Part shown: piece by piece, positions 16,630-25,682 of the stretch | How positions within the stretch are numbered: position 1 is the first letter of the stretch | Layout: the number at the start of each line of letters is the position of its first letter | Program-made: the position numbers and the translations under genes | DNA from: Roseovarius litoreus | Lineage (GTDB): Bacteria; Pseudomonadota; Alphaproteobacteria; Rhodobacterales; Rhodobacteraceae | Length of the DNA: 64,000 nucleotides | Direction: 5' to 3' | Assembly: GCF_900142765.1 (NCBI RefSeq) | Contig: NZ_FRCB01000001.1 | Coordinates: forward strand, 310,001 to 374,000 | Notes under the pieces: generated by a model | Told to the model about the DNA's origin: nothing | The model's database searches: none | The model's input: the letters and a program-made list of their open reading frames with translations, nothing else

Positions 16630-17400
16630 ATGCCCGCCCCCGAAAACCGCTTCAAATCCGCACTGGCACGCGGCGACATGCTCTATGGATGCTGGGCGGG
16701 CTTTGCCGATGCCTATGCCACGGAAATGCTCGCCACAGCCGGGTTCGACTGGCTGGTGATCGACGGCGAACACGCCCCCAACGATCTGCCCAGCATCATG
16801 CGCCAGCTGCAGGTGCTCGAAGGCCGCCACAGCGCGCCCGTGGTGCGCCTGCCCATGGGCGAGCCTTGGGCGATCAAGCAGGTGCTCGACGCGGGCGCGC
16901 AGACCCTGCTGATCCCGATGGTCGACAGCGCCGATCAGGCGCGCGCGCTGGTGCGCGCCACCCGCTACCCCCCCGAGGGCATCCGGGGGTCAGGCGCGGC
17001 GCTGGCGCGGGCCACACAGTTCTCGGCCATCCCCGACTACATCTCGACCGCCAACGCACAGATCTGCCTGCTGGTGCAGGTGGAAACCCGCGCCGGGATC
17101 GACGCACTGGACGACATCCTCAAGGTGGAGGGCGTGGATGGCGTGTTTATCGGCCCCTCCGATCTGGCCGCCGATATGGGGTATCTGGGCGACAGCGATC
17201 AGCCCGAGGTCCGCGCCGTGATCCGCGACGCGCTGACGCGCATCGCCGCTTCCGACAAGGCGGCGGGCATCCTGTCGCTCGACCATGACACCGCGCTCAG
17301 CTATCGCGACTGGGGCGCGCAGTTCCTCGCCGTGGGGATCGACGTGGTGATGCTGGCCCAGACCGCCCGCGCCACCATGGCCCGCTGGCGCGATGGCTGA
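16630..17400 (+). CDS. HpcH/HpaI family aldolase
   Basis: A 256-residue class II pyruvate-dependent aldolase related to HpaI (4-hydroxy-2-oxoheptanedioate aldolase) and GarL. These enzymes reversibly cleave 2-keto-3-deoxy acids to pyruvate and an aldehyde with a divalent metal. Seen are GFDWLVIDGEHAPNDLPSI with the metal/catalytic region, VQVETRAGIDALDDIL with the metal-binding Glu, and VDGVFIGPSDLAADMG with the metal-binding Asp. It overlaps the glucokinase gene by 8 bp, suggesting joint use in sugar breakdown; the exact substrate is unknown. Confidence 0.88.
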   Translation: MPAPENRFKSALARGDMLYGCWAGFADAYATEMLATAGFDWLVIDGEHAPNDLPSIMRQLQVLEGRHSAPVVRLPMGEPWAIKQVLDAGAQTLLIPMVDSADQARALVRATRYPPEGIRGSGAALARATQFSAIPDYISTANAQICLLVQVETRAGIDALDDILKVEGVDGVFIGPSDLAADMGYLGDSDQPEVRAVIRDALTRIAASDKAAGILSLDHDTALSYRDWGAQFLAVGIDVVMLAQTARATMARWRDG

Positions 17401-18340
17401 CCTGCACCTGCTTGCCGATGTGGGCGGCACCAATACGCGCGTGGGGCTGGCCGATCCGGGCAATGGCCTGATCGCCGGCACGGCGCGCAGCTTTCCCAAC
17501 GCCGATTTTGCGGGCCTCGCCCCGCTGCTGGCCGCCTATCTGGCGGACATCGGCACAGGCCCCATCGCAGCGCTTTGCGCCGGGGTCGCAGGCCCGGTGC
17601 GCGGCGACGCCGCACAGCTCACCAATCACGACTGGCACATCACCAGCGCGGCGCTGCGCGCCTCCACGGGGGCGGCGCATGTCCATCTGCTGAATGATCT
17701 GCAGGCGCAGGCGCTGGCCCTTGACGACCTGCCCCCCGATGCGCTCACCCCCATGCGCCCCGGCACGCCCGATACCGGCCCCCGCCTTGTGCTGGGCCTT
17801 GGCACCGGCTGCAACGTGGCCGTGGCGCATCGCATCGGCGACAGGCTGTTCGTGCCCGCCGCCGAATCGGGCCACTCGGCCCTGCCGCATCTCGACCCTG
17901 CGCTCAACGCGCTGACCCGCCATCTCGCCCGCGATCACCCCCACAAACCGATCGAGGCCGCGCTCAGCGGTCCGGGCCTTCAGCGCATCTACCACTGGCA
18001 CTCCGGCACCACGCTCGACACACACCGCATCATCGCAGGCCACGCCACCGGCACCGATCCCCATGCCACCGCCGCGCTGACCCTTTTCTCGCGGCTTCTG
18101 GGGGCGGTGGCGGGCAATCTGTGCCTGCATCACATGGCCACCGGCGGGCTTTACCTGATCGGTGGGGCGGCCCGTGCCACCGCACCCCATCTGATCGCCC
18201 TCGGCTTCGATGCGAGTTTCGCCGCCCGTGGCCCCTATGCCGCGATCATCGATGCCATCCCCGTCCACCTGATATCGGACGACACCGCCGCACTCCGGGG
18301 CTGCGCGCGCCACCTGCGCGATGCGCTGACAGCCCCCTGA
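17393..18340 (+). CDS. glk: Glucokinase family protein
   Basis: A 315-residue ASKHA-fold sugar kinase of the Glk family, which phosphorylates glucose with ATP. The phosphate 1 motif LLADVGGTNTRVGLAD is at residues 6-21, LNDLQAQALAL carries the catalytic Asp, LGLGTGCNVAVAH the phosphate 2 motif, and GLYLIGGAARA the adenosine motif. It overlaps the upstream aldolase gene by 8 bp. Roseobacters degrade glucose by the Entner-Doudoroff route, so kinase plus KDPG-like aldolase activity would fit (inference). Confidence 0.85.
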   Translation: MADLHLLADVGGTNTRVGLADPGNGLIAGTARSFPNADFAGLAPLLAAYLADIGTGPIAALCAGVAGPVRGDAAQLTNHDWHITSAALRASTGAAHVHLLNDLQAQALALDDLPPDALTPMRPGTPDTGPRLVLGLGTGCNVAVAHRIGDRLFVPAAESGHSALPHLDPALNALTRHLARDHPHKPIEAALSGPGLQRIYHWHSGTTLDTHRIIAGHATGTDPHATAALTLFSRLLGAVAGNLCLHHMATGGLYLIGGAARATAPHLIALGFDASFAARGPYAAIIDAIPVHLISDDTAALRGCARHLRDALTAP

Positions 18341-18413
18341 CCGCCACAAGCCCTTCCCCCGCCCCGGCGCCTCTGGCATACTGTGCGACAACCACAAAAA
18401 TGAGCAGCATCCC

Positions 18414-20372
18414 ATGGCCGACGATCTTCTCTCCGCCACAGACAGTTCCGACTACGACGCCTCCTCGATCGAGGTGCTCGAAGGGCTGGAACCCGTCCGC
18501 AAACGCCCCGGCATGTATATCGGCGGCACCGACGAGCGCGCGCTGCATCACCTTGTGGCGGAAATCCTCGACAACTCCATGGACGAGGCCGTCGCCGGCC
18601 ATGCCAACCGGATCGAGGTGGAACTGCACGAGGACTATTCGCTCACCGTGCGCGACAATGGCCGCGGCATCCCGATCGACCCGCACCCCAAGTTTCCCGA
18701 CAAATCCGCGCTCGAGGTGATCCTGTGCACGCTGCATGCCGGCGGCAAGTTCGGCGGCAAGGCCTATCAGACCTCCGGTGGCCTGCATGGCGTGGGCGCT
18801 TCGGTGGTCAACGCGCTGTCGGATTCCATGGTGGTGCAGGTGGCCCGCAACAAGGAGCTTTACGAACAGCGCTTTTCGCGTGGCATCCCGCTTGGCCCGA
18901 TCCAGAAGATCGGACAGGCCCCCAACCGGCGCGGCACCACCATCACCTTTCACGCCGATGAACAGATCTTCGGTTCGCACCGTTTCAAGCCCGCTCGGCT
19001 GTTCAATTCGATCCGATCCAAGGCCTATCTTTTCTCGGGCGTCGAGATCCGCTGGAAATCCGCGATCCCCGATGGCGACACCCCCACCGAGGCCACGTTC
19101 CATTTCCCCGGCGGCCTGTCGGATTACCTGCGCGAAACCATGAACGGCGCCTCCACCTATGCCGACCAGCCCTTTGCAGGCACCGTCGATTTTCAGGAAC
19201 GCTTCGGCATGCCCGGCAAGGTGGAATGGGCGATCAACTGGACACCCTCGCGCGATGGATCGCTGCAAAGCTACTGCAACACCGTCCCCACCCCCGAAGG
19301 CGGCACCCATGTCGCCGGGTTCTGGGCCGCGATCCTCAAGGGCATCAAGGGCTATGGCGAGCTGGTGAACAACCGCAAGGCCACCAACATCACCCGCGAG
19401 GATCTGATGGCGGGCGGCTGCGCCCTGGTCTCGTGCTTCATCCGCGAGCCGGAATTCGTGGGCCAGACCAAGGACCGTCTTGCCACAACCGAGGCGCAGC
19501 GGTTGGTGGAAAACGCCGTGCGCGACCATTTCGACAACTGGCTCGCCGCCGATACGAAATCCGCAGGCGCAATCCTCGATTTCCTGGTGCTGCGCGCCGA
19601 AGAACGGCTGCGCCGACGTCAGGAAAAGGAAACGCAGCGCAAGACCGCCACCAAGAAACTGCGCCTGCCTGGCAAGCTGGTGGATTGCTCATCGAACACG
19701 CGCGACGGCACCGAGCTGTTCATCGTCGAGGGCGACAGCGCCGGTGGCTCGGCCAAGATGGGCCGCGACCGCAAGACACAGGCGCTCTTGCCGCTGCGCG
19801 GCAAGATCCTCAACGTGCTGGGGGCGGCCAGTTCAAAGCTCGGCTCGAACCAGGAAATCGCCGATCTGACACAGGCGCTTGGCGTCGGGCTTGGCAGCAA
19901 GTTCAACATCGACGATCTGCGCTATGACAAGGTCATCATCATGACCGATGCCGATGTCGACGGCGCGCATATCGCCTCGCTCTTGATGACGTTCTTCTTC
20001 ACCCAGATGCGCCCGATGATCGACGCGGGCCACCTGTATCTGGCCTGCCCGCCGCTTTATCGCCTGACCCAAGGGGCGAAACGCGTCTATTGCCTCGATC
20101 AGGCCGAGCGGGACGCCTGGATGAAAAAGGGTCTCGGCGGCAAGGGCAAGATCGACGTGAGCCGATTCAAGGGCCTGGGCGAAATGGACGCCAAGGACCT
20201 CAAGGAAACCACGATGGACCCCAAAACCCGCAAGCTCATCCGCGTCACCATCGACGAGGACGAGCCCGGCGAAACCGGCGATCTGGTGGAACGGCTGATG
20301 GGCAAGAAGCCGGAACTGCGGTTCCAGTATATCTCCGAGAATGCTCGGTTCGTGGAAGAGTTGGATGTTTGA
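18414..20372 (+). CDS. parE: DNA topoisomerase IV subunit B
   Basis: A 652-residue type IIA topoisomerase ATPase subunit that, with ParC, decatenates daughter chromosomes. GHKL ATPase motifs are [10 protein letters not shown] (about residue 50), DNGRGIPID (about 81) and [14 protein letters not shown] (about 123); the TOPRIM domain has [15 protein letters not shown] (about 438) and DADVDGAHI (about 512). The C terminus [20 protein letters not shown] is diagnostic. It is nearer ParE than GyrB in length and lacks the GyrB insert. Confidence 0.95.
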   Translation: MADDLLSATDSSDYDASSIEVLEGLEPVRKRPGMYIGGTDERALHHLVAEILDNSMDEAVAGHANRIEVELHEDYSLTVRDNGRGIPIDPHPKFPDKSALEVILCTLHAGGKFGGKAYQTSGGLHGVGASVVNALSDSMVVQVARNKELYEQRFSRGIPLGPIQKIGQAPNRRGTTITFHADEQIFGSHRFKPARLFNSIRSKAYLFSGVEIRWKSAIPDGDTPTEATFHFPGGLSDYLRETMNGASTYADQPFAGTVDFQERFGMPGKVEWAINWTPSRDGSLQSYCNTVPTPEGGTHVAGFWAAILKGIKGYGELVNNRKATNITREDLMAGGCALVSCFIREPEFVGQTKDRLATTEAQRLVENAVRDHFDNWLAADTKSAGAILDFLVLRAEERLRRRQEKETQRKTATKKLRLPGKLVDCSSNTRDGTELFIVEGDSAGGSAKMGRDRKTQALLPLRGKILNVLGAASSKLGSNQEIADLTQALGVGLGSKFNIDDLRYDKVIIMTDADVDGAHIASLLMTFFFTQMRPMIDAGHLYLACPPLYRLTQGAKRVYCLDQAERDAWMKKGLGGKGKIDVSRFKGLGEMDAKDLKETTMDPKTRKLIRVTIDEDEPGETGDLVERLMGKKPELRFQYISENARFVEELDV

Positions 20373-20671
20373 GTGGGGTAAGGCACGGGCCACCACACGC
20401 CAAATCCTGCGCCAACCTCTCGCTTTGCCACCATGCGAATAGCGCCAAAGGCGCCGCGCAATCTCCACATTTCCCGTCGCACCAAAGGTACGCCAACGAT
20501 ACTCGGCACGTCTGCGGCGTGACGGGCTGGCGATTTGGCTGCCATCAGCGCCCCGCGCAAACGACCGCCTGACACCGCCACCATAAAGCGCCCTTGAGCG
20601 TCGCTTGCATCGCCATCCCGCGGTCTGGCAATCGCGTCCCTGCGTCAGATGCGCCCCGGCAACCAGACCCC
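20373..20671. other. Gene-free stretch of 299 bp after parE
   Basis: No reading frame here has convincing gene character. On the minus strand frames stay open but are rich in Arg/Ala without recognisable domains and run into parE antisense. The text could be a decayed gene remnant; no terminator, tRNA or repeat was seen. Confidence 0.5.
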
Positions 20672-20875
20672 TTACCGCTTCTTGCCGTTCTCCTCGTCGC
20701 TCAGCGACCACGCGACCGCCAGCCGCGCTTCGGAATTGGCGCGCTTGACCGAGTCCTGAACCGCCGCGAACAGGAAATTCACCGGCGCGAAAAACATGTC
20801 GCGGGCAAAGACGAATTCCGAGTCGAGCAATTGCCAGAAACGCCGTCTGGCCGTGTTTTTCTGACCCGTGCTCAT
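20672..20875 (-). CDS. Small soluble helical protein, function unknown
   Basis: A 67-residue protein (MSTGQKNTARRRFWQLLDSE onward), basic at the N terminus, with a mildly hydrophobic amphipathic centre DMFFAPVNFLFAAVQ and a charged C terminus DEENGKKR. Its ATG overlaps the stop of the upstream 104-residue membrane protein gene (ATGA), which argues for genuine, coupled translation. No family recognised. It may be a membrane-associated partner of the upstream protein. Confidence 0.6.
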   Translation of the reverse strand: MSTGQKNTARRRFWQLLDSEFVFARDMFFAPVNFLFAAVQDSVKRANSEARLAVAWSLSDEENGKKR

Positions 20876-21186
20876 TTGTACTCTCTCCAGATTTCGACCA
20901 TCAATTTGTAACCCGCCATGACCACCAGAAAAGCAAAGCATACCACGTCGACCGCAAACAGACCATATTCCAGAAAGGTTAAGCCTTTGATAACCGGCGC
21001 CGGCACAACATCGAACGACTCCAGCCACTTGACGAATTTTCCGATCAAAAGCGCCGCGATCCCGATCAGGACCAGAAAGAAGATCCCCACGGCGATATCC
21101 ACCAGGAACCTAAGCAGCAGCACCGCTGTTTTCAACCACTCCCCCGACACGCCGACCCCCTGACCATACCCTTGCGTACAGCACAT
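20872..21186 (-). CDS. Small two-helix membrane protein, function unknown
   Basis: A 104-residue protein with two or three strongly hydrophobic segments: about residues 18-52 (a long segment including RFLVDIAVGIFFLVLIGIAALLIG split here for length) and about 73-95 (LFAVDVVCFAFLVVMAGYKL). The C terminus is charged (MVEIWREYK). It is first of a two-gene unit with the 67-residue protein. Lower GC than its neighbours is visible. The size suggests a holin-like, toxin-like or accessory membrane protein, but no family can be named. Confidence 0.6.
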   Translation of the reverse strand: MCCTQGYGQGVGVSGEWLKTAVLLLRFLVDIAVGIFFLVLIGIAALLIGKFVKWLESFDVVPAPVIKGLTFLEYGLFAVDVVCFAFLVVMAGYKLMVEIWREYK

Positions 21187-21260
21187 GTTCTAACGCACAG
21201 GTTGACCGCGTCGCAAGACTTTCGCCGCCACCCCCACCGCACGCCGCGTTAACCCGGCCC

Positions 21261-21327
21261 GATACAGCCCCCGATACCGACGCGATACCGATGCGATACC
21301 GATGCGATACCGACGCGATACAGATCC
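21261..21327. repeat. Tandem array of 11-bp repeats
   Basis: After a degenerate GATACAGCCCCC (21261-21272) come five consecutive 11-bp units: GATACCGACGC, GATACCGATGC, GATACCGATGC, GATACCGACGC and GATACAGATCC (21273-21327). The units share GATAC and are spaced by one helical turn, so all would face the same side of DNA. The array lies in the 302-bp divergent gap between the small membrane-protein pair and the methyltransferase gene, about 130 bp before the promoter of the latter. Confidence 0.8.
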
Positions 21328-21451
21328 CGGTTTTTCCCTATTAACCAACGCCTTGCCCCCCGATTCGCGCCAAGGTGCGACCGGACGGCCACAGCGCGCC
21401 ACGCACTCCGGCCCGGACCGCATCTTAGCTCAAGTCACAAGCCACGGATCA

Positions 21452-21460
21452 TGCTATAAT
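21452..21460 (+). promoter_or_regulatory. Extended -10 promoter of the methyltransferase gene
   Basis: TGCTATAAT is a perfect extended -10 element, rare in this GC-rich DNA. No good -35 is seen at the right distance, as expected for extended -10 promoters. Transcription would start near 21467, before the ATG at 21489. Confidence 0.55.
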
Positions 21461-21488
21461 GTCAGCGGTAACATCGTATGGACTGACC

Positions 21489-22250
21489 ATGTTGGATCGT
21501 ATCACCGTTGACGAGTACCTGACCGAAGCAGACATCACCGCGCTCGGCTTCAAGACCCGCAGCCTGTCCGACAGGGCCGTTGCCCTGATCGGCTTCCAGC
21601 GCACCAAGACAATCAGCCCCCGCTCCCGCAAGACCTATATGGCCGGCGATCCGGCGCCCCTTCTGCAAGAGGTCGGCGAGCGCCGCGACGCCATTCTCAC
21701 CGGCGCCCTGCGCGAGGCCGCCTGCGAATACCAGCCGGTCAAGGCACATCTGGATGCGATTGATTTCAAACCGAAATCCGTGATCGACATCGGCTGCGGG
21801 CAGGCCATACCCGACCTGTTTTTCCAGCGTGATTACAAGCCGCGCTTCACCCTTGTGGACATCGAACAGACCGATGAGCTTTACCACAACTGGGCTGGCG
21901 CAGGCAGCGGTTATGCGAGCCTGCCCTGCGCCAAGGAACTGCTGCATGACAACGGTGCTGCCAAGACCAAGGTCACCACGATCAACCCCCTCAAAGACCC
22001 GGCCGCGATGGAGGGTCTCAAGGCGGACATGCTCATCAGCTTCTATTCCTGCGGGTTTCATTACCCGGTCGATGCCTATGCCGATCTGATGATCGACACG
22101 ATCACCGACGGAGGTGTCGTCTGTCTGGACCTGCGCAAACGCTATCTGCGCCGCCGCCCCGAGCCCCTGGCCCGCGTTCTGGACGCAGGCACCATGACCG
22201 AGCTGTTCGAGGATCCCCGATCCTTCCGCGTCGTCCTGCGCGCCGGCTGA
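21489..22250 (+). CDS. Class I SAM-dependent methyltransferase
   Basis: A 253-residue protein. Motif I is SVIDIGCGQAIPDLFF (about residues 97-112), followed by the acidic end of strand 2 in FTLVDIEQTDELY and a motif near MLISFYSCGFHYPVD. The N-terminal 90 residues are helical and include KTISPRSRKTYMAG. ATG 21489 is chosen because the earlier in-frame ATG (21459) overlaps the -10 box. The substrate is unknown. It may be a small-molecule or sugar methyltransferase rather than an rRNA enzyme. Confidence 0.75.
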   Translation: MLDRITVDEYLTEADITALGFKTRSLSDRAVALIGFQRTKTISPRSRKTYMAGDPAPLLQEVGERRDAILTGALREAACEYQPVKAHLDAIDFKPKSVIDIGCGQAIPDLFFQRDYKPRFTLVDIEQTDELYHNWAGAGSGYASLPCAKELLHDNGAAKTKVTTINPLKDPAAMEGLKADMLISFYSCGFHYPVDAYADLMIDTITDGGVVCLDLRKRYLRRRPEPLARVLDAGTMTELFEDPRSFRVVLRAG

Positions 22251-22298
22251 AGCGCTGCCCTCTCGCGCGGCGATCCAGCCAGTGATAGGATCTGCCCC

Positions 22299-22976
22299 AT
22301 GCGCTGGTTATGGCTTCTGCTGCCCTTGTTTTTATTGTCTTGCGGTCGTCCCCTGACGCCGACCGAATCCGCTTTCGCCACGCAGATCCACGGCGACAGC
22401 ATTGACACCTCGCGCATTCGGCTGGTGGATGGCGCGCTTATCGGCAAGGTCACCTATCCGCGCGCCACGCGCCCGCGCCTCACCTGCCGCGAACGTATCC
22501 TGCCCGAGCCGACAACCCCGACCGTCACCGTCGCCCCGGCAGCCGTGGTGGTTCACAACAAGGTGTTCTATGCGCGCGATTGGTACGAGCCGGATTTCAT
22601 GCCGCGCTATCCCGAGTTCATGTCACTGTTGCATGCGATGATCTTCGCGCATGAGATGACCCATGTCTGGCAATGGCAGAACCGTCGCCTGACCGGCTAT
22701 TCTCCGCTGCGTGCCGCCAGCGAACACCGCGTCAGCGATGACCCTTACCTCTTCGATATCTCGACCAATCACGATTTCCTGGACTACGGGTTCGAGCAGC
22801 AGGCCTCCATCGTCGAGGAATATGTCTGCTGCGCCACGCTGGACCCGGATGCGCCGCGCACCGCCCGCCTGCGCGAGATGCTGGAAGGCACGTTCCCGAT
22901 AGGAGACATGCCAAAACCTCGCACCGTGCTGCTCCCGTGGAAGGACGCCGAGGTGCAGGGGATTTGCCGGATCTGA
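22299..22976 (+). CDS. Lipoprotein with HExxH metal-binding motif
   Basis: A 225-residue predicted lipoprotein: hydrophobic signal MRWLWLLLPLFLLSC with the lipid-accepting C15. The centre holds MIFAHEMTHVWQWQ with H118-E119-x-x-H122, the zinc site of zincin peptidases, and a downstream IVEEYVCC could give the third ligand. Orthologues, as I recall, are annotated as hypothetical proteins in Rhodobacterales. It probably sits in the outer or inner membrane facing the periplasm and may act on envelope proteins; the catalytic role is inferred from the motif only. Confidence 0.7.
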   Translation: MRWLWLLLPLFLLSCGRPLTPTESAFATQIHGDSIDTSRIRLVDGALIGKVTYPRATRPRLTCRERILPEPTTPTVTVAPAAVVVHNKVFYARDWYEPDFMPRYPEFMSLLHAMIFAHEMTHVWQWQNRRLTGYSPLRAASEHRVSDDPYLFDISTNHDFLDYGFEQQASIVEEYVCCATLDPDAPRTARLREMLEGTFPIGDMPKPRTVLLPWKDAEVQGICRI

Positions 22977-22984
22977 GCCGTGCG

Positions 22985-23386
22985 TCAGTCCTGAATGCTT
23001 TCCAGATAATAGAGCAACGCCGCCAGCGGCCGTGGTGTCGGCGTCAGCACCCCGTCGCCCACATCAACGGGCACGGTCTCACCCTCCAGAAGCAGACCGA
23101 ACTCGGGCATCTCCTGTCCCGGCAGGCCGGTGCGGTCATAGCCGTCGATCACACTCAGGACGCGGGCGCGCGGAAAGGCGCCATCCTCGCTCAGCGCCGT
23201 GAGATCCGCCGGAGCGGGCGACAGCCCCTCGGCCCACGGGCCGCCGCCCTCGCCAGAAGCCCCGTGGCACTGCGCGCAATTCGCGTCATAGATCGCGCGC
23301 CCCTCGGGCGGTTCTGGCATGGAGACTTCGGCACAGGCCACAACAAGCCCAAGAAGACCAAGTGAAATCAGCGCGATACGTGTCAT
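22985..23386 (-). CDS. Lipoprotein c-type cytochrome
   Basis: A 133-residue protein with a lipobox LGLVVAC (lipidated C18), a haem-binding CAQCH motif at residues 38-42 in YDANCAQCHGASGEGG, and a likely axial methionine in GQEMPEF. It is a class I monohaem cytochrome c tethered in the periplasm, probably an electron carrier to an oxidase or dehydrogenase. It is convergent with the HExxH lipoprotein (8 bp apart). The partner is unknown. Confidence 0.85.
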   Translation of the reverse strand: MTRIALISLGLLGLVVACAEVSMPEPPEGRAIYDANCAQCHGASGEGGGPWAEGLSPAPADLTALSEDGAFPRARVLSVIDGYDRTGLPGQEMPEFGLLLEGETVPVDVGDGVLTPTPRPLAALLYYLESIQD

Positions 23387-23411
23387 GCTCTTGCCCCTCG
23401 TTTTGCGTAGC

Positions 23412-23529
23412 CTAAAGCGTTTCGCGAAAAAACTGAAACACAGATTTTCGCGAGATGCAGTGCTTCGTTCAATCGTTGCACGCGTTCCGCCCTTAGCTGA
23501 TGCCTCGGGTCAAAGGCGGAACGCTTTAG
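23412..23529. repeat. 118-bp element with 10-bp terminal inverted repeats
   Basis: The ends are perfect inverted repeats CTAAAGCGTT (23412-23421) and AACGCTTTAG (23520-23529). Inside are TTTCGCGAAAAA and ATTTTCGCGA near the left end, and a 10-bp stem GCGTTCCGCC (23482-23491)/GGCGGAACGC (23515-23524) on the right. The structure resembles a MITE or a REP-like repeat. It fills most of the gap between the cytochrome gene and lysK. No target-site duplication is evident. Confidence 0.6.
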
Positions 23530-23561
23530 CAAGCGCCTTCCGATGCCGCCAACTGCGCGGA

Positions 23562-25136
23562 TTACGCCAGCTTGCCCGCCAGCGCCTCGTCGATCAGCGC
23601 GATCGTCTCATCGACACCGTAAAGCGCGATAAACCCGCCGAAACGCGGCCCCTGGCTGGCACCAAGAAGCACCTCGTAAAGCGCCTTGAACCAGTCGCGC
23701 ATCGGATCGAACCGCTCGCGCCCGCAGGCAAAGACAAGGCCCTGCAACTCTTCCGCATCGGCCGGTCCGTCCCATGCCTTCAGCCCGTCGCGCAACGCCT
23801 CCAGCGCCTCGCGCTCCAGATCGGTGGGCGCGCGATAGGTCTTTTCGGGCTTCACGAAGTCATTGTAATAGCGCACCGCGAATTCGGCGGCAGCATCCAG
23901 ATCGGCATGGGTCTCAGGCGTGGCCTCGGGCGCATAGCGGCGAATGAAGCCCCATAGCGTGTCCTTGTCCTCGGCCCCGGCGACCGACGCAAGATTGAGC
24001 AGCATCGAGAACGGCACCACCATCCGGCTTTCGGGCACATCGCCGCCATGCACATGGAACACCGGGTTGTTCAGTTGCTGCGTCACATCCTGATCGGGAT
24101 AGGCGCGCAATTGCTGGTGATACTCGTCCACCGCCTTGGGAATCACATCGAAATAGAGCCGCTTGGCGGTCTTCGGCTTGAGATACATGAAATACGACAG
24201 GCTTTCCGGCGCGGCATAGCGCAGCCATTCCTCCATGCTCAGGCCATTGCCCTTCGACTTCGAGATCTTCTGCCCAAGCTCGTCGTTGAACAACTCATAA
24301 GACAGCGACTCGGGCGGGAGTTTTCCAAGCGCCTGACAGATTCGCGTGGATTGCCGCACGCTGTCGATCAGATCCTTGCCCGACATCTCGTAATCCACGC
24401 CAAGCGCGGCCCACCGCAGCGCCCAATCGGGCTTCCACTGCATCTTGACATGACCGCCCGTCACCGGAACCTCGACGCGCTCGCCATCGGGCTCTTCATA
24501 GACGATGGTGCCTTTCGCGACATTGCGCTCCAGCGTCGGCACCTGCAGCACATGCCCGGTCTTGGGGCTGACCGGCAGGAAGGGCGAATAGGTCTGCTGA
24601 CGCTCTGCGCCAAGCGTCGGCAGCATGATCTCCATGATCTTGTCGAACCGTTCCAGCGCCACCAGCAGCATCTCGTCGAACTTGCCCGAGGTGTAATACT
24701 CGGTGGCCGAGGCGAATTCATACTCGAACCCGAAACTGTCCAGAAACGCGCAAAGACGGGCGTTGTTGTGCTGCGCGAAACCTTCATGGGTGCCGAACGG
24801 ATCGCGCACCTTGGTCAGCGGCAGGTTCAGGTCTTCGCGCATCTGCTCCTGATTGGGAACATTGCCCGGCACCTTGCGCAGCCCGTCCATATCGTCCGAG
24901 AAACAAAGCAGCTTGGTGGGAATGTCGCTCAGCATCTCGAAGGCGCGGCGCACCATCGTGGTGCGCGCCACCTCTCCGAATGTCCCGATATGCGGCAGGC
25001 CCGACGGGCCATAGCCGGTCTGGAACAGCACATATCCCTTTTCCGGCGGCGCCTTCTCATAGCGTTTGAGAACGCGGCGGGCTTCTTCAAAAGGCCAGGC
25101 TTTCGAATTCATCGCGGCGTCGCGCATCTCGGACAT
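23562..25136 (-). CDS. lysK: Lysyl-tRNA synthetase, class I
   Basis: A 524-residue class I enzyme of the archaeal type, which charges tRNA-Lys with lysine. The HIGH-like motif is [13 protein letters not shown] (about residues 44-56), and the KMSKS-like motif is [16 protein letters not shown] (about residue 290). Most bacteria have the unrelated class II LysS; the class I form is typical of alphaproteobacteria and spirochaetes. The start MSEMRDAAM follows AAAGGAA. It is divergent from terB. Confidence 0.95.
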   Translation of the reverse strand: MSEMRDAAMNSKAWPFEEARRVLKRYEKAPPEKGYVLFQTGYGPSGLPHIGTFGEVARTTMVRRAFEMLSDIPTKLLCFSDDMDGLRKVPGNVPNQEQMREDLNLPLTKVRDPFGTHEGFAQHNNARLCAFLDSFGFEYEFASATEYYTSGKFDEMLLVALERFDKIMEIMLPTLGAERQQTYSPFLPVSPKTGHVLQVPTLERNVAKGTIVYEEPDGERVEVPVTGGHVKMQWKPDWALRWAALGVDYEMSGKDLIDSVRQSTRICQALGKLPPESLSYELFNDELGQKISKSKGNGLSMEEWLRYAAPESLSYFMYLKPKTAKRLYFDVIPKAVDEYHQQLRAYPDQDVTQQLNNPVFHVHGGDVPESRMVVPFSMLLNLASVAGAEDKDTLWGFIRRYAPEATPETHADLDAAAEFAVRYYNDFVKPEKTYRAPTDLEREALEALRDGLKAWDGPADAEELQGLVFACGRERFDPMRDWFKALYEVLLGASQGPRFGGFIALYGVDETIALIDEALAGKLA

Positions 25137-25256
25137 GATAATTTCCTTTGTTAGCCCCGGTGCGGAACGCGACCATGGGTCGCCCGCTTCCTATTGCCGA
25201 GGGGCGGGACAGTCAATATTCTGCACTGCAACACGCCCCTTTGAAAGGCCACCCAG

Positions 25257-25682
25257 ATGCCCGACACGATCCCCCATCCCATGACCCCTCAGGACTGCCT
25301 TGTGGCGGTCATGATCGCGGTCTCGGCCTCGGATGAAAACATCCGCACCGCCGAACTGGTCAAGATCGAGTCGGCGGTCAACAACCTGCCGATCTTCGGC
25401 GATTACGATGTGGACCGCGTTCAAATCATGGCCCAGACCGTATTCGACCTCTTCAGCGAGGAAGACGGGCTTGACGCGCTGTTCGGTCTGGTGCGCGCCA
25501 ACCTGCCAGAACGGCTTTATGAAACCGCCTATGCGTTGGCCTGCGACGTGGCCGCCGCCGATGGCTCGATCCAGCACACCGAACTGCGCCTGCTCGAAGA
25601 AATCCGCTACGAGCTCGAACTGGATCGCCTCCACGCCGCCGCCATCGAACGCGGTGCGCGCGCGCGCCACATGACGGTGTGA
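25257..25682 (+). CDS. TerB-like (tellurite resistance family) protein
   Basis: A 141-residue all-alpha protein with the TerB-like layout: TPQDCLVAVMIAVSASDENI starts helix 1, and DVAAADGSIQHTELRLLEEI gives the second acidic motif. Both carry the D/E positions proposed to bind metal ions. The family is broad and sits near membrane-stress functions; tellurite resistance itself is not implied. Its stop overlaps the L,D-transpeptidase start (TGATG), so the two are co-expressed. Confidence 0.8.
   Translation: MPDTIPHPMTPQDCLVAVMIAVSASDENIRTAELVKIESAVNNLPIFGDYDVDRVQIMAQTVFDLFSEEDGLDALFGLVRANLPERLYETAYALACDVAAADGSIQHTELRLLEEIRYELELDRLHAAAIERGARARHMTV

Noticed and set aside
21190-21423. Minus-strand ORF with a repeated SRRYR peptide
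   Set aside because: The repeat peptide is only the translation of the 11-bp DNA array; no ribosome site and it lies in a control region.
23412-23529. Rho-independent terminator of lysK
   Set aside because: The inner stem is strong but no T tract follows on the minus strand; terminal inverted repeats suggest an element instead.
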